From: Streptomyces sp. ALI-76-A
GTDB lineage: Bacteria > Actinomycetota > Actinomycetes > Streptomycetales > Streptomycetaceae
Direction: 5' to 3'
Length of the DNA: 64,000 nucleotides
Assembly (NCBI RefSeq): GCF_030287445.1
Contig: NZ_JASVWB010000002.1
Coordinates: 6,696,001-6,760,000, forward strand
Below the pieces are notes generated by a model. It saw only the letters and a program-made list of their open reading frames with translations, ran no database searches and was not told the origin of the DNA. Positions 51,059 to 61,542 of the stretch are shown here, in pieces. How positions within the stretch are numbered: the stretch's first letter is position 1; each line of letters starts with the position of its first letter. Both the position numbers and the translations under genes were made by a program.

Positions 51059-53677
51059 TCATGAGCGGTCGGTGTGGGCGGTCGGGATGACGGCGGGGGC
51101 GGCGCGGGGGACCGGCGGGGCCGGGTCCTTCCCGTCGTGGGGCGCGGGCCGGTCCGGGTCGCGGTCCGGCGCGTCCTTGTCCGGTGCCGACGTGTCGTTG
51201 TCCGGTGCCGGTTCCTCTTTCTCCGGTGCCTGCTCCTCACTCTCGGAGGGGGGCTCCTCCTTCTCCGGGGGCGACTCGTCCTCGTCCCGGGCTCTGCGCG
51301 TTCCGGCCTGGAAGCAGGCGAGCGAGGAGGCGGCGTGCTCCGCGGTGAAGTCCTCGGCGTCGGCCTCCTCGGCCGGCGTGGCCTCCTCACGGAGTTCGGC
51401 GACCAGGCTGGTCTGCGGAACCCGGCGGGGCAGCGCCGTGAGCCCGTCGTAGAGGACTGTCGGAGTGGGAGTGGGAGTGGGAGTGGGAGTGGGCACGGAG
51501 GCGGCGGTGGGGCGGGGGGCGGCGAGGGCGCGGACGGCGCGTGAGAGCGCCGAGTCCTGCCTGGCGTCCGGGTCCGCGACGGCGGCCGGGGCATTCGTGC
51601 TGTCCGGGGCCGTGAGGGTGACGGCGGCCGGGGCGTTCGTGCTGTCCGGGTCCGCGGCGGTGACGGCGGCCGGTTCCGGCAGGGATCCCTGGGCCTTCCC
51701 GGGCGGCGGCTCCGGTGCCGTCGCCCGCTCCGCGGCCGCGTCCGCGTCGGAAGCCGCCGGCACCACGATGTCGTGCGGGAGCAGCACGATCGCGGTGGTG
51801 CCGCCGTACGGCGAGGGGCGCAGGGTGACGACGATGCCGTGCCGTTTGGCGAGCCGGGAGATCACGAACATCCCGAGGCGCAGGTCGTCGGCGAGTGCCA
51901 CCACGTCGAACTGCGGCGGCTCGGCCAGCTGGGCGTTGAGCGAGGCGTAGTCCTCCTCGGACATGCCGAGACCCCGGTCCTCGATCTCCACGGCCAGCCC
52001 CTTCGCCACCATCGCGGCCCGCACTCCGACGGGGCTGGGCGCGGGGGAGTACGCGGTGGCGTTGTCGATGAGTTCGGCCAGCAGATGGATCACGTCGGCC
52101 ACCGCGGGCGGGGCCAGGCAGACCTCCTCGTCGGTGTGCACCTCCACCCGCCGGTACTCGGCGACCTCGCCGATCGCGCTGCGCAGGATGTCGGCCAGGG
52201 CGACCGGTTCGGTCCAGCTGCGCCGCGGCTGCTCGCCGCTGATGATCACGAGGTTCTCCTCGTACCGGCGCAACTGGCTCGCTGTGGAGTCCAGTTCGTA
52301 CAGGCCCTTGAGGACGTCCGGGTCCTGGTGCTCGCGCTCCAGCGCGTCGAGCTGGCTCAGCTGGAGGTTGACCAGGTTCTGGCTCTGCCGGGCGATCCCC
52401 AGGATCACCTTCTGGAAGCCGCGCCGGGTGTCGGCGAGTTCCACGGTGGTCACCACCGCCGTGCGCTGTGCGGTGTTGAACGCCTGTGCCACCTGGCCGA
52501 GTTCGTCCGAGCCGTAGTCCAGCGGGGGCGCCGCCAGGTCCACGTCCACGGTCTCGCCCCGCTCCAACCGGCGTACCACGTCGGGCAGTCGTTCCTCGGC
52601 CAGGCCGAGCGTGGCCTCCTTCAGGCCGCGCAGCCGCCGGGACAGGGAGCGGGTGATCCGCCAGGACATGCCCACGCACAGCAGCAGCGCGACCAGTCCG
52701 CCGGCGCTCAGCGAGGCGGCCGTCAGCAGCAGCCCGTCGGCCTTCTCGGCGCTCCGGCTGAGCAGCCCGGACGTCTGCCGCTGGATCAGGTCGCCGTACT
52801 GGTCGGAGACCTTCCGCAGCGCGGCGGTCCACTGGGTGCGCAGGTCGGGCAGGGCGACACGGCGGGCGTTGTCGGACGGCCGGGTCGCGAGCACCTGGTC
52901 CTCGATGGCCTCCAGGGTCTGCCACTCGGCGCTGCTCAGGATGCGCTCGGTCTGGGTCTTCGCGCTGCCGCGCAGCGAGGGGACGATCTGGTCCTGGACG
53001 ATCCAGCGGCGCGTGCTGACCAGTTGGCCGAACTCGGCCCAGGCCTTCTCGTCGAGGTACCCGGACGGCCAGGCGAGCGTGAGCCGCGCGTCCTCCTGGG
53101 AGACCAGTTCGGCCGCGTGCTCCAGTGCCACCAGCGGACCTGCCTGCGAGGTGAGGTCGCCGTCGTCGACCTGGGAGAGCTCCTGGAAGGCGTGGACCTG
53201 GTCGTCGATGATCGAGGTGTACTGGTCCAGCGCCTGCTCGGCGGTGATGTCGGTGGGGTCGTCCACCTGACCGCGGTAGTACTCCAGGCTGCCCACCGAC
53301 CCGACGACCGAGTACAGCTGCTCCGCTATCCGGGCGGGGGCCCGCTGGATCGCGTCGGACCGGCCGACGAGCTTCCCGACCGCCGCGTCCGTCTCCCGCC
53401 GGGCCTGGTCCAGGGCGGCCCGCGAGCCGGGGTGCGCGGCCAGCCAGGCGGCCGACAGTCCGCGTTCCCGCTGTAGCGCGAGCGTGGCCTCGGTGCCCAT
53501 CGCGCCGGTGGACCGGCTCAGCTCCGTCTGCGACCGCAGCCGCAGGCCCTCCGAGAAGATCTGCGTGGTCGTGACACCCCACAGGGCGGCGAGGGTGACG
53601 CTCGGGACCAGCGCGAGAAGGATGAGGGAAAGACGTATGGAACCGAGGCGGCGCCGGGCACCTGTCCGTCGAGACAT
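51059..53677 (-). CDS. cvnA: Conservon sensor kinase-like protein CvnA (second conservon)
   Basis: 872 residues from ATG at 53677. Two spans (IRLSLILLALVPSVTLAAL, LLLTAASLSAGGLVALLLCV) enclose a ~290-residue NIT-type sensor region; then a linker and a HATPase domain (LAELIDNATAYSPAPSPVGV, DRGLGMSEEDYASL). The tail (from ~residue 640) is disordered and includes a run of Thr/Pro codon repeats (SVPTPTPTPTPTPTVLYDG). Sensor identity differs from the first conservon. Confidence 0.9.
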   Translation of the reverse strand: MSRRTGARRRLGSIRLSLILLALVPSVTLAALWGVTTTQIFSEGLRLRSQTELSRSTGAMGTEATLALQRERGLSAAWLAAHPGSRAALDQARRETDAAVGKLVGRSDAIQRAPARIAEQLYSVVGSVGSLEYYRGQVDDPTDITAEQALDQYTSIIDDQVHAFQELSQVDDGDLTSQAGPLVALEHAAELVSQEDARLTLAWPSGYLDEKAWAEFGQLVSTRRWIVQDQIVPSLRGSAKTQTERILSSAEWQTLEAIEDQVLATRPSDNARRVALPDLRTQWTAALRKVSDQYGDLIQRQTSGLLSRSAEKADGLLLTAASLSAGGLVALLLCVGMSWRITRSLSRRLRGLKEATLGLAEERLPDVVRRLERGETVDVDLAAPPLDYGSDELGQVAQAFNTAQRTAVVTTVELADTRRGFQKVILGIARQSQNLVNLQLSQLDALEREHQDPDVLKGLYELDSTASQLRRYEENLVIISGEQPRRSWTEPVALADILRSAIGEVAEYRRVEVHTDEEVCLAPPAVADVIHLLAELIDNATAYSPAPSPVGVRAAMVAKGLAVEIEDRGLGMSEEDYASLNAQLAEPPQFDVVALADDLRLGMFVISRLAKRHGIVVTLRPSPYGGTTAIVLLPHDIVVPAASDADAAAERATAPEPPPGKAQGSLPEPAAVTAADPDSTNAPAAVTLTAPDSTNAPAAVADPDARQDSALSRAVRALAAPRPTAASVPTPTPTPTPTPTVLYDGLTALPRRVPQTSLVAELREEATPAEEADAEDFTAEHAASSLACFQAGTRRARDEDESPPEKEEPPSESEEQAPEKEEPAPDNDTSAPDKDAPDRDPDRPAPHDGKDPAPPVPRAAPAVIPTAHTDRS

Positions 53678-53894
53678 GGTCGTCCTTGGGCGATCAGCGG
53701 GGAAGCGAGGGCGAGGAGCGGGGTGAGGAGCGGGGCGAGAAGTGGGATGAGAGGGGGCGGTGGGGAGCGGGCGGGGGAGCGGAGGCCGCGGTCCGGCGGC
53801 GGTCCGCCGGAAGACGCGTACGGCCACCGTGCCCCGCCGTGATCCGGTCGCCGTGCCCCGCCGGGATGCGCCCACGGTATTCCACGGGAGCGGG

Positions 53895-54914
53895 TCAGCG
53901 TGTTCCGGCGGCGGCGAACCGCTCGACCGAGGCGACGTTCGCCTTGGTGACGAAGGCGGGCCCGGTGAGGACGGGAGCGACTCCGCCGCCGCTGAGGTTG
54001 CCGTTGGTCTCGTACAGCCAGAGCGCGTCCACGGCGAGGTAGCCCTGGAGGTACGGCTGCTGGTCCACCGCGAACTGCACCTGCCCGTCCCGCACGGCGT
54101 CGACCAGGTCCTTGTCGAGATCGAAGGTGGCCACCCGCGCCGTGCTCCCGGCCGCCCGCACCGACCCGACCGCGGTGAGCGCGAACTGCGCGCCCATCGT
54201 GACGACTTCGTCGATGGTGGAGTCCTGCCGCAGCCGGGCCGTGACGGCGGCGTCCACCGCGTCCATGTCCGTGCCCTCGACATAGAGCATGTCGGTCCGG
54301 CCGGTGAACGTCTTCTTCACCCCGGCGCAGCGTGCTTCGAGGGCGACATTGCCCCGCTCGTGGATGACACACAGGGCGTGTTCGGCCTTCATGCCGTCCA
54401 GCTTGTCGCCGACGGCCCGGCCCGCGAGACTCTCGTCCTGGCCGAAGTACTCCAGCAGCCCCTGGGAACGCCACGCGGCGATTCCGGAGTTGAGGCCGAC
54501 CACGGGGATCCCTGCCGCCTTCGCCTCGGCGACCGGCGTCCTCATCGCCTGTGGCTTGGCCAGGGTCACCGCGATGCCGTCGACCTTGTCCCGGATCGCG
54601 TCCCGCACCAGCTGCGCCTGCCGCGCCGGGTCGGAGTCGTTCGCGTACGTCAGCTCGATGCCGTCCTTGGCGGCCGCCGTCCGGGCGCCCTTCTGCACCA
54701 GGTCCCAGAAGGCGTCCCCCTTGCCGCCGTGGGTGATCAGGGCGACCCTGATCCGGCCGCTGTCCGCACCGCCCACCGCGTCCGTGCCCGCGGCGAGCCC
54801 GGCGTCGCCCGATCCGGCTCCGGAGCAGCCGGCGAGGAGCAGGCAGAGTGCGGCCGCCAGGGCGGCGGTGCGGGGGAATCCCGGGGAGGCCTGAGGTGGG
54901 GGAGGAGTGTTCAT
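53895..54914 (-). CDS. Sugar-type (RbsB-like) substrate-binding lipoprotein
   Basis: 339 residues. Lipobox LLAGC, then a periplasmic-binding-protein fold of the LacI/RbsB class: VALITHGGKGDAFWDLVQKG, AIRDKVDGIAVTLAKPQAM, AGIPVVGLNSG, ATFDLDKDLVDAVRDGQVQF and DQQPYLQGYLAVDAL. An ABC partner is not present in the window. ATG at 54914 with GAGG about 10 bases upstream. It may instead serve a sensory role beside the adjacent conservon; this is speculation. Confidence 0.88.
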   Translation of the reverse strand: MNTPPPPQASPGFPRTAALAAALCLLLAGCSGAGSGDAGLAAGTDAVGGADSGRIRVALITHGGKGDAFWDLVQKGARTAAAKDGIELTYANDSDPARQAQLVRDAIRDKVDGIAVTLAKPQAMRTPVAEAKAAGIPVVGLNSGIAAWRSQGLLEYFGQDESLAGRAVGDKLDGMKAEHALCVIHERGNVALEARCAGVKKTFTGRTDMLYVEGTDMDAVDAAVTARLRQDSTIDEVVTMGAQFALTAVGSVRAAGSTARVATFDLDKDLVDAVRDGQVQFAVDQQPYLQGYLAVDALWLYETNGNLSGGGVAPVLTGPAFVTKANVASVERFAAAGTR

Positions 54915-55262
54915 GGAGGGTGCACCTCGCTGTGCGGCCGAGCAAGAGGAACGCGAAAGCCCGGCCGCGGCGCTGGTACGCGCCGGCCGGTCCAACCTTC
55001 ACTGGCCTGGAGCCAACCGCGTGTGACCGCCGGTAGTCAAGTGATCGGCCGCTCGCGGTGAGTTGTCGGTGCCGCATCGTGATGATCTTTGCGTCCCCGA
55101 GACATACCGTCCTTGTCGTGACTCGCGCACGGCTCCAGCGCACGGCCGGGGCCCGGCCTCCGTCCGACCTCTCCGCCCGACCTCCGCCGAGCGCGCACCG
55201 CGCCGCGCAGGGGCCCGCCCGACGCGATCACCGGGCGGGCCCCTACGGCGAGCGGCCGGGGG
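54915..55262. other. Intergenic region between the binding protein and DUF6114 genes
   Basis: About 350 bases without a gene. It contains the promoter of the binding-protein gene at its left side and the terminator of the DUF6114 operon at its right side (55210-55243). Confidence 0.5.
55210..55243. terminator. Terminator of the DUF6230/DUF6114 operon
   Basis: Perfect 11-bp stem, GGGGCCCGCCC (55210-55220) with GGGCGGGCCCC (55233-55243), loop of 12 bases. It lies 20 bases after the end of the DUF6114 gene on the minus strand. Confidence 0.75.
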
Positions 55263-55823
55263 TCAGGCGGGCTCCACGGCGTGCCGCTGACCGGCCTGCT
55301 CCTGAGCCGGCTGCTCGATGACGGGTGCGTCCACGACAGGCTTCTCCAGGCTCGTCCGCTGGTGTCCCGTCCCCTCGCGTCCCGTCCCCTCGTGTCCCGC
55401 TCCCAGTCCGGTCCCCGCCGATTCCCGCGCCGCCTTCCGGCGCCGGCGTCGGCTCACGCGCGGTTCCTGGTCCGGCAGCCAACCGAAGGCGAGGCAGCTG
55501 CCGACCGTCCCCAGCAGGAGGCCGACGAAGAAGCCGCCCAGGTTCGAGGTGAGCCAGGTGCCCAGGGACAGCAGGATGCCGGTGATCGAGTAGAAGAGCC
55601 GCTGAACGGGGTTGAAGACGATCAGCAGCCCGAGCAGGAACATCAGGGCCGGCAGGAGATATCCGGCCAGGCCCTGCATGCCGATGTGCAGGATGACCTT
55701 GAGCGACGCCTTCTGGGTGAGCAGGATCTCCGCCCCGCCCAGGGCGAGCAGCAGCCCGCCCCAGAACGGACGGCCGGCCCGCCAGCGCCGGAAGGCGGAC
55801 CACTGATCCGGCCGGCCCGGCAT
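55263..55823 (-). CDS. DUF6114-like membrane protein
   Basis: 186 residues. Four hydrophobic spans (RPFWGGLLLALGGAEILLTQ, MQGLAGYLLPALMFLLGLLI, RLFYSITGILLSLGTWLTS, GGFFVGLLLGTVGSCLAFGW) then a charged Arg-rich stretch and a disordered tail with GTGREGTGHQ repeats. Start overlaps the stop of the DUF6230 gene (TGATG). The DUF6230/DUF6114 pair is well conserved in Streptomyces; function unknown, and a spore or cell-envelope role is sometimes suggested. Confidence 0.82.
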   Translation of the reverse strand: MPGRPDQWSAFRRWRAGRPFWGGLLLALGGAEILLTQKASLKVILHIGMQGLAGYLLPALMFLLGLLIVFNPVQRLFYSITGILLSLGTWLTSNLGGFFVGLLLGTVGSCLAFGWLPDQEPRVSRRRRRKAARESAGTGLGAGHEGTGREGTGHQRTSLEKPVVDAPVIEQPAQEQAGQRHAVEPA

Positions 55824-56527
55824 CAGCAGCCCTTGTCGCTGAAGCCGAGCTTCAGGCCGGGCAGCTTGAACACCCCTGCGGTGGTCGCGTAGTTGGTCTG
55901 CCGCAGATTGGCGATCCGCACGGTGTCGGCCTGCTGGCTGAACACGCCGATCGGGCCCTTCACCCCGGCCTTGGTGAGGGTGCTGGCGTCGTTGCCGATC
56001 TCGATGTTGGTGAAGGCGGCGTCGCCGGACAGCTCGGTCGAGTCGGTGGTCAGATCGCTCGCCTGGACCGGCTGGGCCCCGCTGCCCGCGGTGATGAGCA
56101 GGTTGGTGCCGCCGAGGTCGACGCTCTGGCACAGCTTGGTGAGCGTCGCGTTCTTGATGGCGGAGGTGACGACCAGTACCTGGCCGCCGGTGTCGCCCGC
56201 GTTGGGGCTGCCCTCGGCCATGTTGTCGAGGCCGCCGAACTGCTCGAACCCGGTGCCCTTGAGCTCGGTGGCGGTGACCGTGAACGGCATGCCGGAGATG
56301 GCGAACTGCACACCCAGCGCTCCCTCGGCCGTCAGGATCGCGAGCCCCGCGGCGACCACGGCGGCCGGCACCGCCATGATCGCGGCCCGCCGCGCCCTGA
56401 CCCGCCCGCGTCTCATGGAGCTGCCGGGGACTTCGGGCACTGATGGTACGGAACCGCTTTCCGCGTGCTCAGCGGTGTTCTCAGGAATGTTGCCGGCGGA
56501 CGAGCTGACGTCCGAGGACGAGGCCAT
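55823..56527 (-). CDS. DUF6230-like exported or membrane-anchored protein
   Basis: 234 residues. A hydrophilic N-terminus, a single span (IMAVPAAVVAAGLAILTAEG) and an extracytoplasmic part: GVQFAISGMPFTVTATEL, VLVVTSAIKNATLTKLCQS, NLLITAGSG, AFTNIEIGNDASTLT and GFSDKGC at the very end. Two cysteines may form a disulfide. It is transcribed before the DUF6114 gene. Role unknown. Confidence 0.82.
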   Translation of the reverse strand: MASSSDVSSSAGNIPENTAEHAESGSVPSVPEVPGSSMRRGRVRARRAAIMAVPAAVVAAGLAILTAEGALGVQFAISGMPFTVTATELKGTGFEQFGGLDNMAEGSPNAGDTGGQVLVVTSAIKNATLTKLCQSVDLGGTNLLITAGSGAQPVQASDLTTDSTELSGDAAFTNIEIGNDASTLTKAGVKGPIGVFSQQADTVRIANLRQTNYATTAGVFKLPGLKLGFSDKGC

Positions 56528-58017
<1,490 letters not shown>

Positions 58018-58165
58018 TGCCGTGGCAGGCGACGTCGGCTCCGTCGCGACACCCGGCACGCACTCTCGCACCGGACGCCGCTCCCTGAGGGCAGACGTCG
58101 CCCGCCGAGGCGCCGACGTGGCGCGGCGCGTGATCCACGGCGGGTGACCCCGGCGCGCCGGGCGT

Positions 58166-59209
58166 TCAGCGCCGACGCATCCGCAACGCCAGAGCGGCGC
58201 CCCCGGTGAGCAGCAGCACCGCGGCGGCGCCGCTCGCCAGCGTCGGGGCGGAGGAGCGGGGGTCCGCGTCGCCGGCCGAGGCCACCGGAGTGCTCCCGGG
58301 TGCGGTGCCGGCCTCGGCGGAGCGGTCGGCGGCGGGCGACCGGCTCGCCTGCGCGGCGCGCTCCCCGGCCGGCGAGGCACCGGCGCTCGCGCGCTCCCCG
58401 ACGCCGGCCGCCGTGGCCGGCACCGAGGCCTCGGCTCCCGAGCCCGCCGACCCGGTACCCGCGGCTCCCCTCCCGTCCGCCCCGGTCCCGTCCGACCCCG
58501 ACCCGTCCGCCCCGGTCCCGTCCGACCCCGACCCGTCCGCCCCGGACTCCTGCGTCCCCGCGCTCTTCGCCGCCGGGAACACCACGTCCGAGCACGAGTA
58601 GTAGGTGTCCGGCGTGCCGCTGTTCTGCCAGATCGTGTACAGCACGTGCCGTCCCGTCCGGTCGGACGGCAGGGTCGCCGCGAACCGGTACGCCCCGTCC
58701 GTGAGCGCCGGGTCCTTCACCTGCGCGAAGGGCTTGTCCGGCAGGTCGGACCACGTCAGCGGCTTCGCGGGGTCGTAGCCGGGCTCGGTGAGATAGAGCC
58801 GGAACGTGCCGGTGTGCGGGATCGTCGAGACGTACCGCATGGACAGCGTGGCGCCCGGGGACAGGCGGGTGGACGGCCAGTCGGGGCGGGCGAGGTCGAG
58901 GCCGCGGTAGGCGGGCAGCCCTCCGCTGCACAGCTTCCCGTCGGGGACGGTCTGCCGGTCCCGTCCGTTCACGTTCGCCACGCGCAGGTTGTCCCAGGCG
59001 GTGAAGGGCGACCCGTTCGCGGTGACGGCGGCCCGGCAGGCGGCGGTGCCGGTGGCGCCGCCGTCGGGGGAGCAGCCGTGGACCCGGCTGACCGGATCCG
59101 TCGGGGCGCCGTGTGCCACGGCGGGCGCCGCCGCCCACATCCCCAGCAGCAGGGAGCCGGAGACGGAGACCGCCAGGGCGGTGGTGCGGTGTGCGGTGGT
59201 CCGGGACAT
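58166..59209 (-). CDS. AA10 lytic polysaccharide monooxygenase with C-terminal membrane anchor
   Basis: Copper enzyme that oxidatively breaks chitin or cellulose outside the cell. The signal peptide ends just before His33 (AVA-HGAPTDPVSR), which becomes the N-terminal copper ligand; His132 (STIPHTGTFRLY) is the second histidine-brace ligand. TIWQNSGTPDTYYSCSD completes the fold. A Ser/Gly/Asp/Thr linker with GSDGTGADGS repeats and a final membrane span with RMRRR tail (no LPxTG/LAxTG) anchor the enzyme to the cell. 347 residues. It is divergent from a secreted subtilisin. Confidence 0.82.
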   Translation of the reverse strand: MSRTTAHRTTALAVSVSGSLLLGMWAAAPAVAHGAPTDPVSRVHGCSPDGGATGTAACRAAVTANGSPFTAWDNLRVANVNGRDRQTVPDGKLCSGGLPAYRGLDLARPDWPSTRLSPGATLSMRYVSTIPHTGTFRLYLTEPGYDPAKPLTWSDLPDKPFAQVKDPALTDGAYRFAATLPSDRTGRHVLYTIWQNSGTPDTYYSCSDVVFPAAKSAGTQESGADGSGSDGTGADGSGSDGTGADGRGAAGTGSAGSGAEASVPATAAGVGERASAGASPAGERAAQASRSPAADRSAEAGTAPGSTPVASAGDADPRSSAPTLASGAAAVLLLTGGAALALRMRRR

Positions 59210-59679
59210 CCGGGACGTCTCCTCGGCCGGGGCGGAACGGTCTGGCTACCACGTGGGCGTCCGCGGGGTGCGCGGACCGCTGCCGTCCAGTACGGGAAAC
59301 CTGCCGGGCGCGTTCACGGGGAGCCCAACCACCGCAAATCGAACGGTTCCCGCTCAACTGGCCAGTGTCGAGGGTGGGTTTCCGGCCGGATCGAGGGTTT
59401 CCCCTGTATCCCGATGACCTGCCCTTTGCCTATCGTTCGACCACAGCTGACCCACAGGTAACCCCGGACGGGTCGCACCCCGCGTCAGGCCGGCCACCGC
59501 GTGCTCCTCGACATCCCCACGGTGCCACTCGCACCGTCGTCACTCGCACCGCTGTCACCCTGCGGTGCCGCCCCCTGCACCGCTGCTCTCCACAGCGCAC
59601 ACCCCCCCGCCGCTTCAGCGCCGAAGCGAATCGACCACCGCTCCGTGCTGCCCGGAGTACGGCCACGAAAGGCAAGCCC
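59210..59679. promoter_or_regulatory. Divergent promoter region with a palindrome
   Basis: 470 bases between LPMO and protease genes. A perfect 10-base palindrome ACTGGCCAGT lies at 59357-59366, and AT-richer DNA surrounds 59430-59460. GAAAGG at 59667-59672 is the ribosome site of the TTG-start protease. No gene. Confidence 0.4.
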
Positions 59680-61479
59680 TTGCGCACCTTCCCCACCTCC
59701 GGACGGAAGTTGATATCCGTCGCCGCGGTCTCCGCGGCCCTGCTGACGGCCGCCACCGCCTCGGTCGCCGTCGCCCAGGAACCCGCCTCCCAGGCCCCGT
59801 CCCTCCCGGCCGCGTTCACCGAGGCCGCGCCCGGCACCCCGGCCGAGCGTCTCATCGTCGGCTACAAGTCCGGCGCCGCCGAGGCCGGATCGAACACGGC
59901 CGCCGAGGCCGACGCCAAGGCCAAGGGCAAGGAGACCGGCGAGGACGTCGACTTCCAGCGCCGCCTCGGCACCGGCGCCGCCCTCGTCGACCTCGGCGCG
60001 CGGCCCAGCGCCGCCGACGTGGCCGACGTGATCGCCGAGTTCAGGGCCGACCCGCAGGTCGCCTATGTCGTGCCGGACCGCCTGAACACCGCGAAGGCCG
60101 ACCCGAACGACACCGAGTACGCCAAGCAGTGGGACCTGTTCGAGGCCACGGCCGGCATGAACGTGCCCGGCGCCTGGAACACCACCACCGGCACCGGCGT
60201 CACCGTCGCCGTCATCGACACCGGCTACGTGACCCACTCCGACCTCGCCGCGAACATCGTCGGCGGCTACGACTTCATCGCCGACACCGCCGTCGCGGTG
60301 GACGGCAACGGCCGCGACAGCAACCCGGCCGACCCGGGCGACTACTACGCCGCCAACGAGTGCGGTTCCGGCATCCCCGCGAGCACCTCCTCCTGGCACG
60401 GCACCCACGTCGCCGGCACCATCGCCGCGGTCACCAACAACAGCAAGGGTGTCGCGGGTATCGCCTACGGCGCGAAGATCTCCCCGGTGCGCGTGCTCGG
60501 CAAGTGCGGCGGCTACGACTCCGACATCATCGACGCGATCACCTGGGCGTCCGGCGGCACCGTCTCCGGCGTGCCCGCCAACTCCAACGTGGCCAAGGTC
60601 ATCAACATGAGCCTCGGCGGCGACGGGGCCTGCACCTCGGCGACCCAGAGTGCCATCAACGCCGCCGTCGGCCGCGGCACGACCGTCGTCGTGGCGGCGG
60701 GCAACGAGAACGACAACGTGGCCAACCACTCGCCCGGCAACTGCAACAACGTCATCTCGGTGGCCGCGACCAGCCGCACCGGCGCCAAGGCCTCGTACTC
60801 CAACTACGGCTCCCTCGTGGACATCTCGGCGCCCGGCGGCCAGACCAGCACCGGCACCGCCAACGGCATCCTGTCCACCCTCAACTCCGGTACGAGCACG
60901 CCGTCCACGGAGTCGTACGCCTACTACCAGGGCACCAGCATGGCCACCCCGCACATCGCGGGCCTGGTCGCGCTGATGAAGTCGGCCAACTCCGCGCTGA
61001 CCCCGGCGCAGATCGAGACCGCCGTCAAGAACAACGCCCGCGCCCTGCCCGGCGCCTGCTCCGGCGGCTGCGGTGCGGGTCTGGCGGATGCGGCGAAGAC
61101 GGTGACGGCCGTGAGCGGTGGTACGTCCACCGGGACGACCTTCGCCAGCACCAGCGCCGTCACGATCCCGGACAACGGCGCCGCCGTCGAGTCCTCCCTC
61201 GTCGTGAGCGGCCGCACCGGCAGCGCTCCCTCCGCCCTCCCGGTCGGCGTCGACATCACCCACACCTACCGCGGCGACCTGGTCATCGACCTGGTGGCCC
61301 CGGACGGTACGGCCTACCGCCTGAAGGCCGCGAGCTCCTCGGACTCCGCGGACAACGTCACCACCACCTACACCGTCAACGCGTCCTCCGAGACGGCCAA
61401 CGGCACCTGGAAGCTGCGCGTCCAGGACACGGCCGCCCAGGACACCGGCCGGATCAACGGCTGGAAGCTGACGTTCTGA
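59680..61479 (+). CDS. Secreted subtilisin (S8) with proprotein-convertase P domain
   Basis: 599 residues from a TTG start. Signal sequence (ISVAAVSAALLTAATASVAV), inhibitor_I9 propeptide (AERLIVGYKSG, QVAYVVPDRL), then the catalytic triad VAVIDTGY (Asp), WHGTHVAGT (His) and GTSMATPHIAG (Ser), with oxyanion Asn in VVAAGNEND. A C-terminal P domain (VDITHTYRGDLVIDLVAPDG, GTWKLRVQDTAAQDTG) closes it. Extracellular protease. A strong terminator follows 18 bases after its stop. Confidence 0.93.
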   Translation: MRTFPTSGRKLISVAAVSAALLTAATASVAVAQEPASQAPSLPAAFTEAAPGTPAERLIVGYKSGAAEAGSNTAAEADAKAKGKETGEDVDFQRRLGTGAALVDLGARPSAADVADVIAEFRADPQVAYVVPDRLNTAKADPNDTEYAKQWDLFEATAGMNVPGAWNTTTGTGVTVAVIDTGYVTHSDLAANIVGGYDFIADTAVAVDGNGRDSNPADPGDYYAANECGSGIPASTSSWHGTHVAGTIAAVTNNSKGVAGIAYGAKISPVRVLGKCGGYDSDIIDAITWASGGTVSGVPANSNVAKVINMSLGGDGACTSATQSAINAAVGRGTTVVVAAGNENDNVANHSPGNCNNVISVAATSRTGAKASYSNYGSLVDISAPGGQTSTGTANGILSTLNSGTSTPSTESYAYYQGTSMATPHIAGLVALMKSANSALTPAQIETAVKNNARALPGACSGGCGAGLADAAKTVTAVSGGTSTGTTFASTSAVTIPDNGAAVESSLVVSGRTGSAPSALPVGVDITHTYRGDLVIDLVAPDGTAYRLKAASSSDSADNVTTTYTVNASSETANGTWKLRVQDTAAQDTGRINGWKLTF

Positions 61480-61496
61480 GCGACGCCCCGTGATCG

Positions 61497-61536
61497 GGCG
61501 GGCCGGCCGGTGCGGATGGGCACCGGCCGGCCCGCC
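61497..61536. terminator. Terminator after the S8 protease gene
   Basis: 17-bp perfect stem: 61497-61513 pairs with 61520-61536, loop GGATGG. It stands between two convergent genes and probably serves both. Confidence 0.85.
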
Positions 61537-61542
61537 GTCGTG

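Noticed and set aside
51059-54283. 1074-residue version of the second CvnA
   Set aside because: The first 202 codons overlap the binding-protein gene and its promoter; ATG at 53677 gives a normal CvnA.
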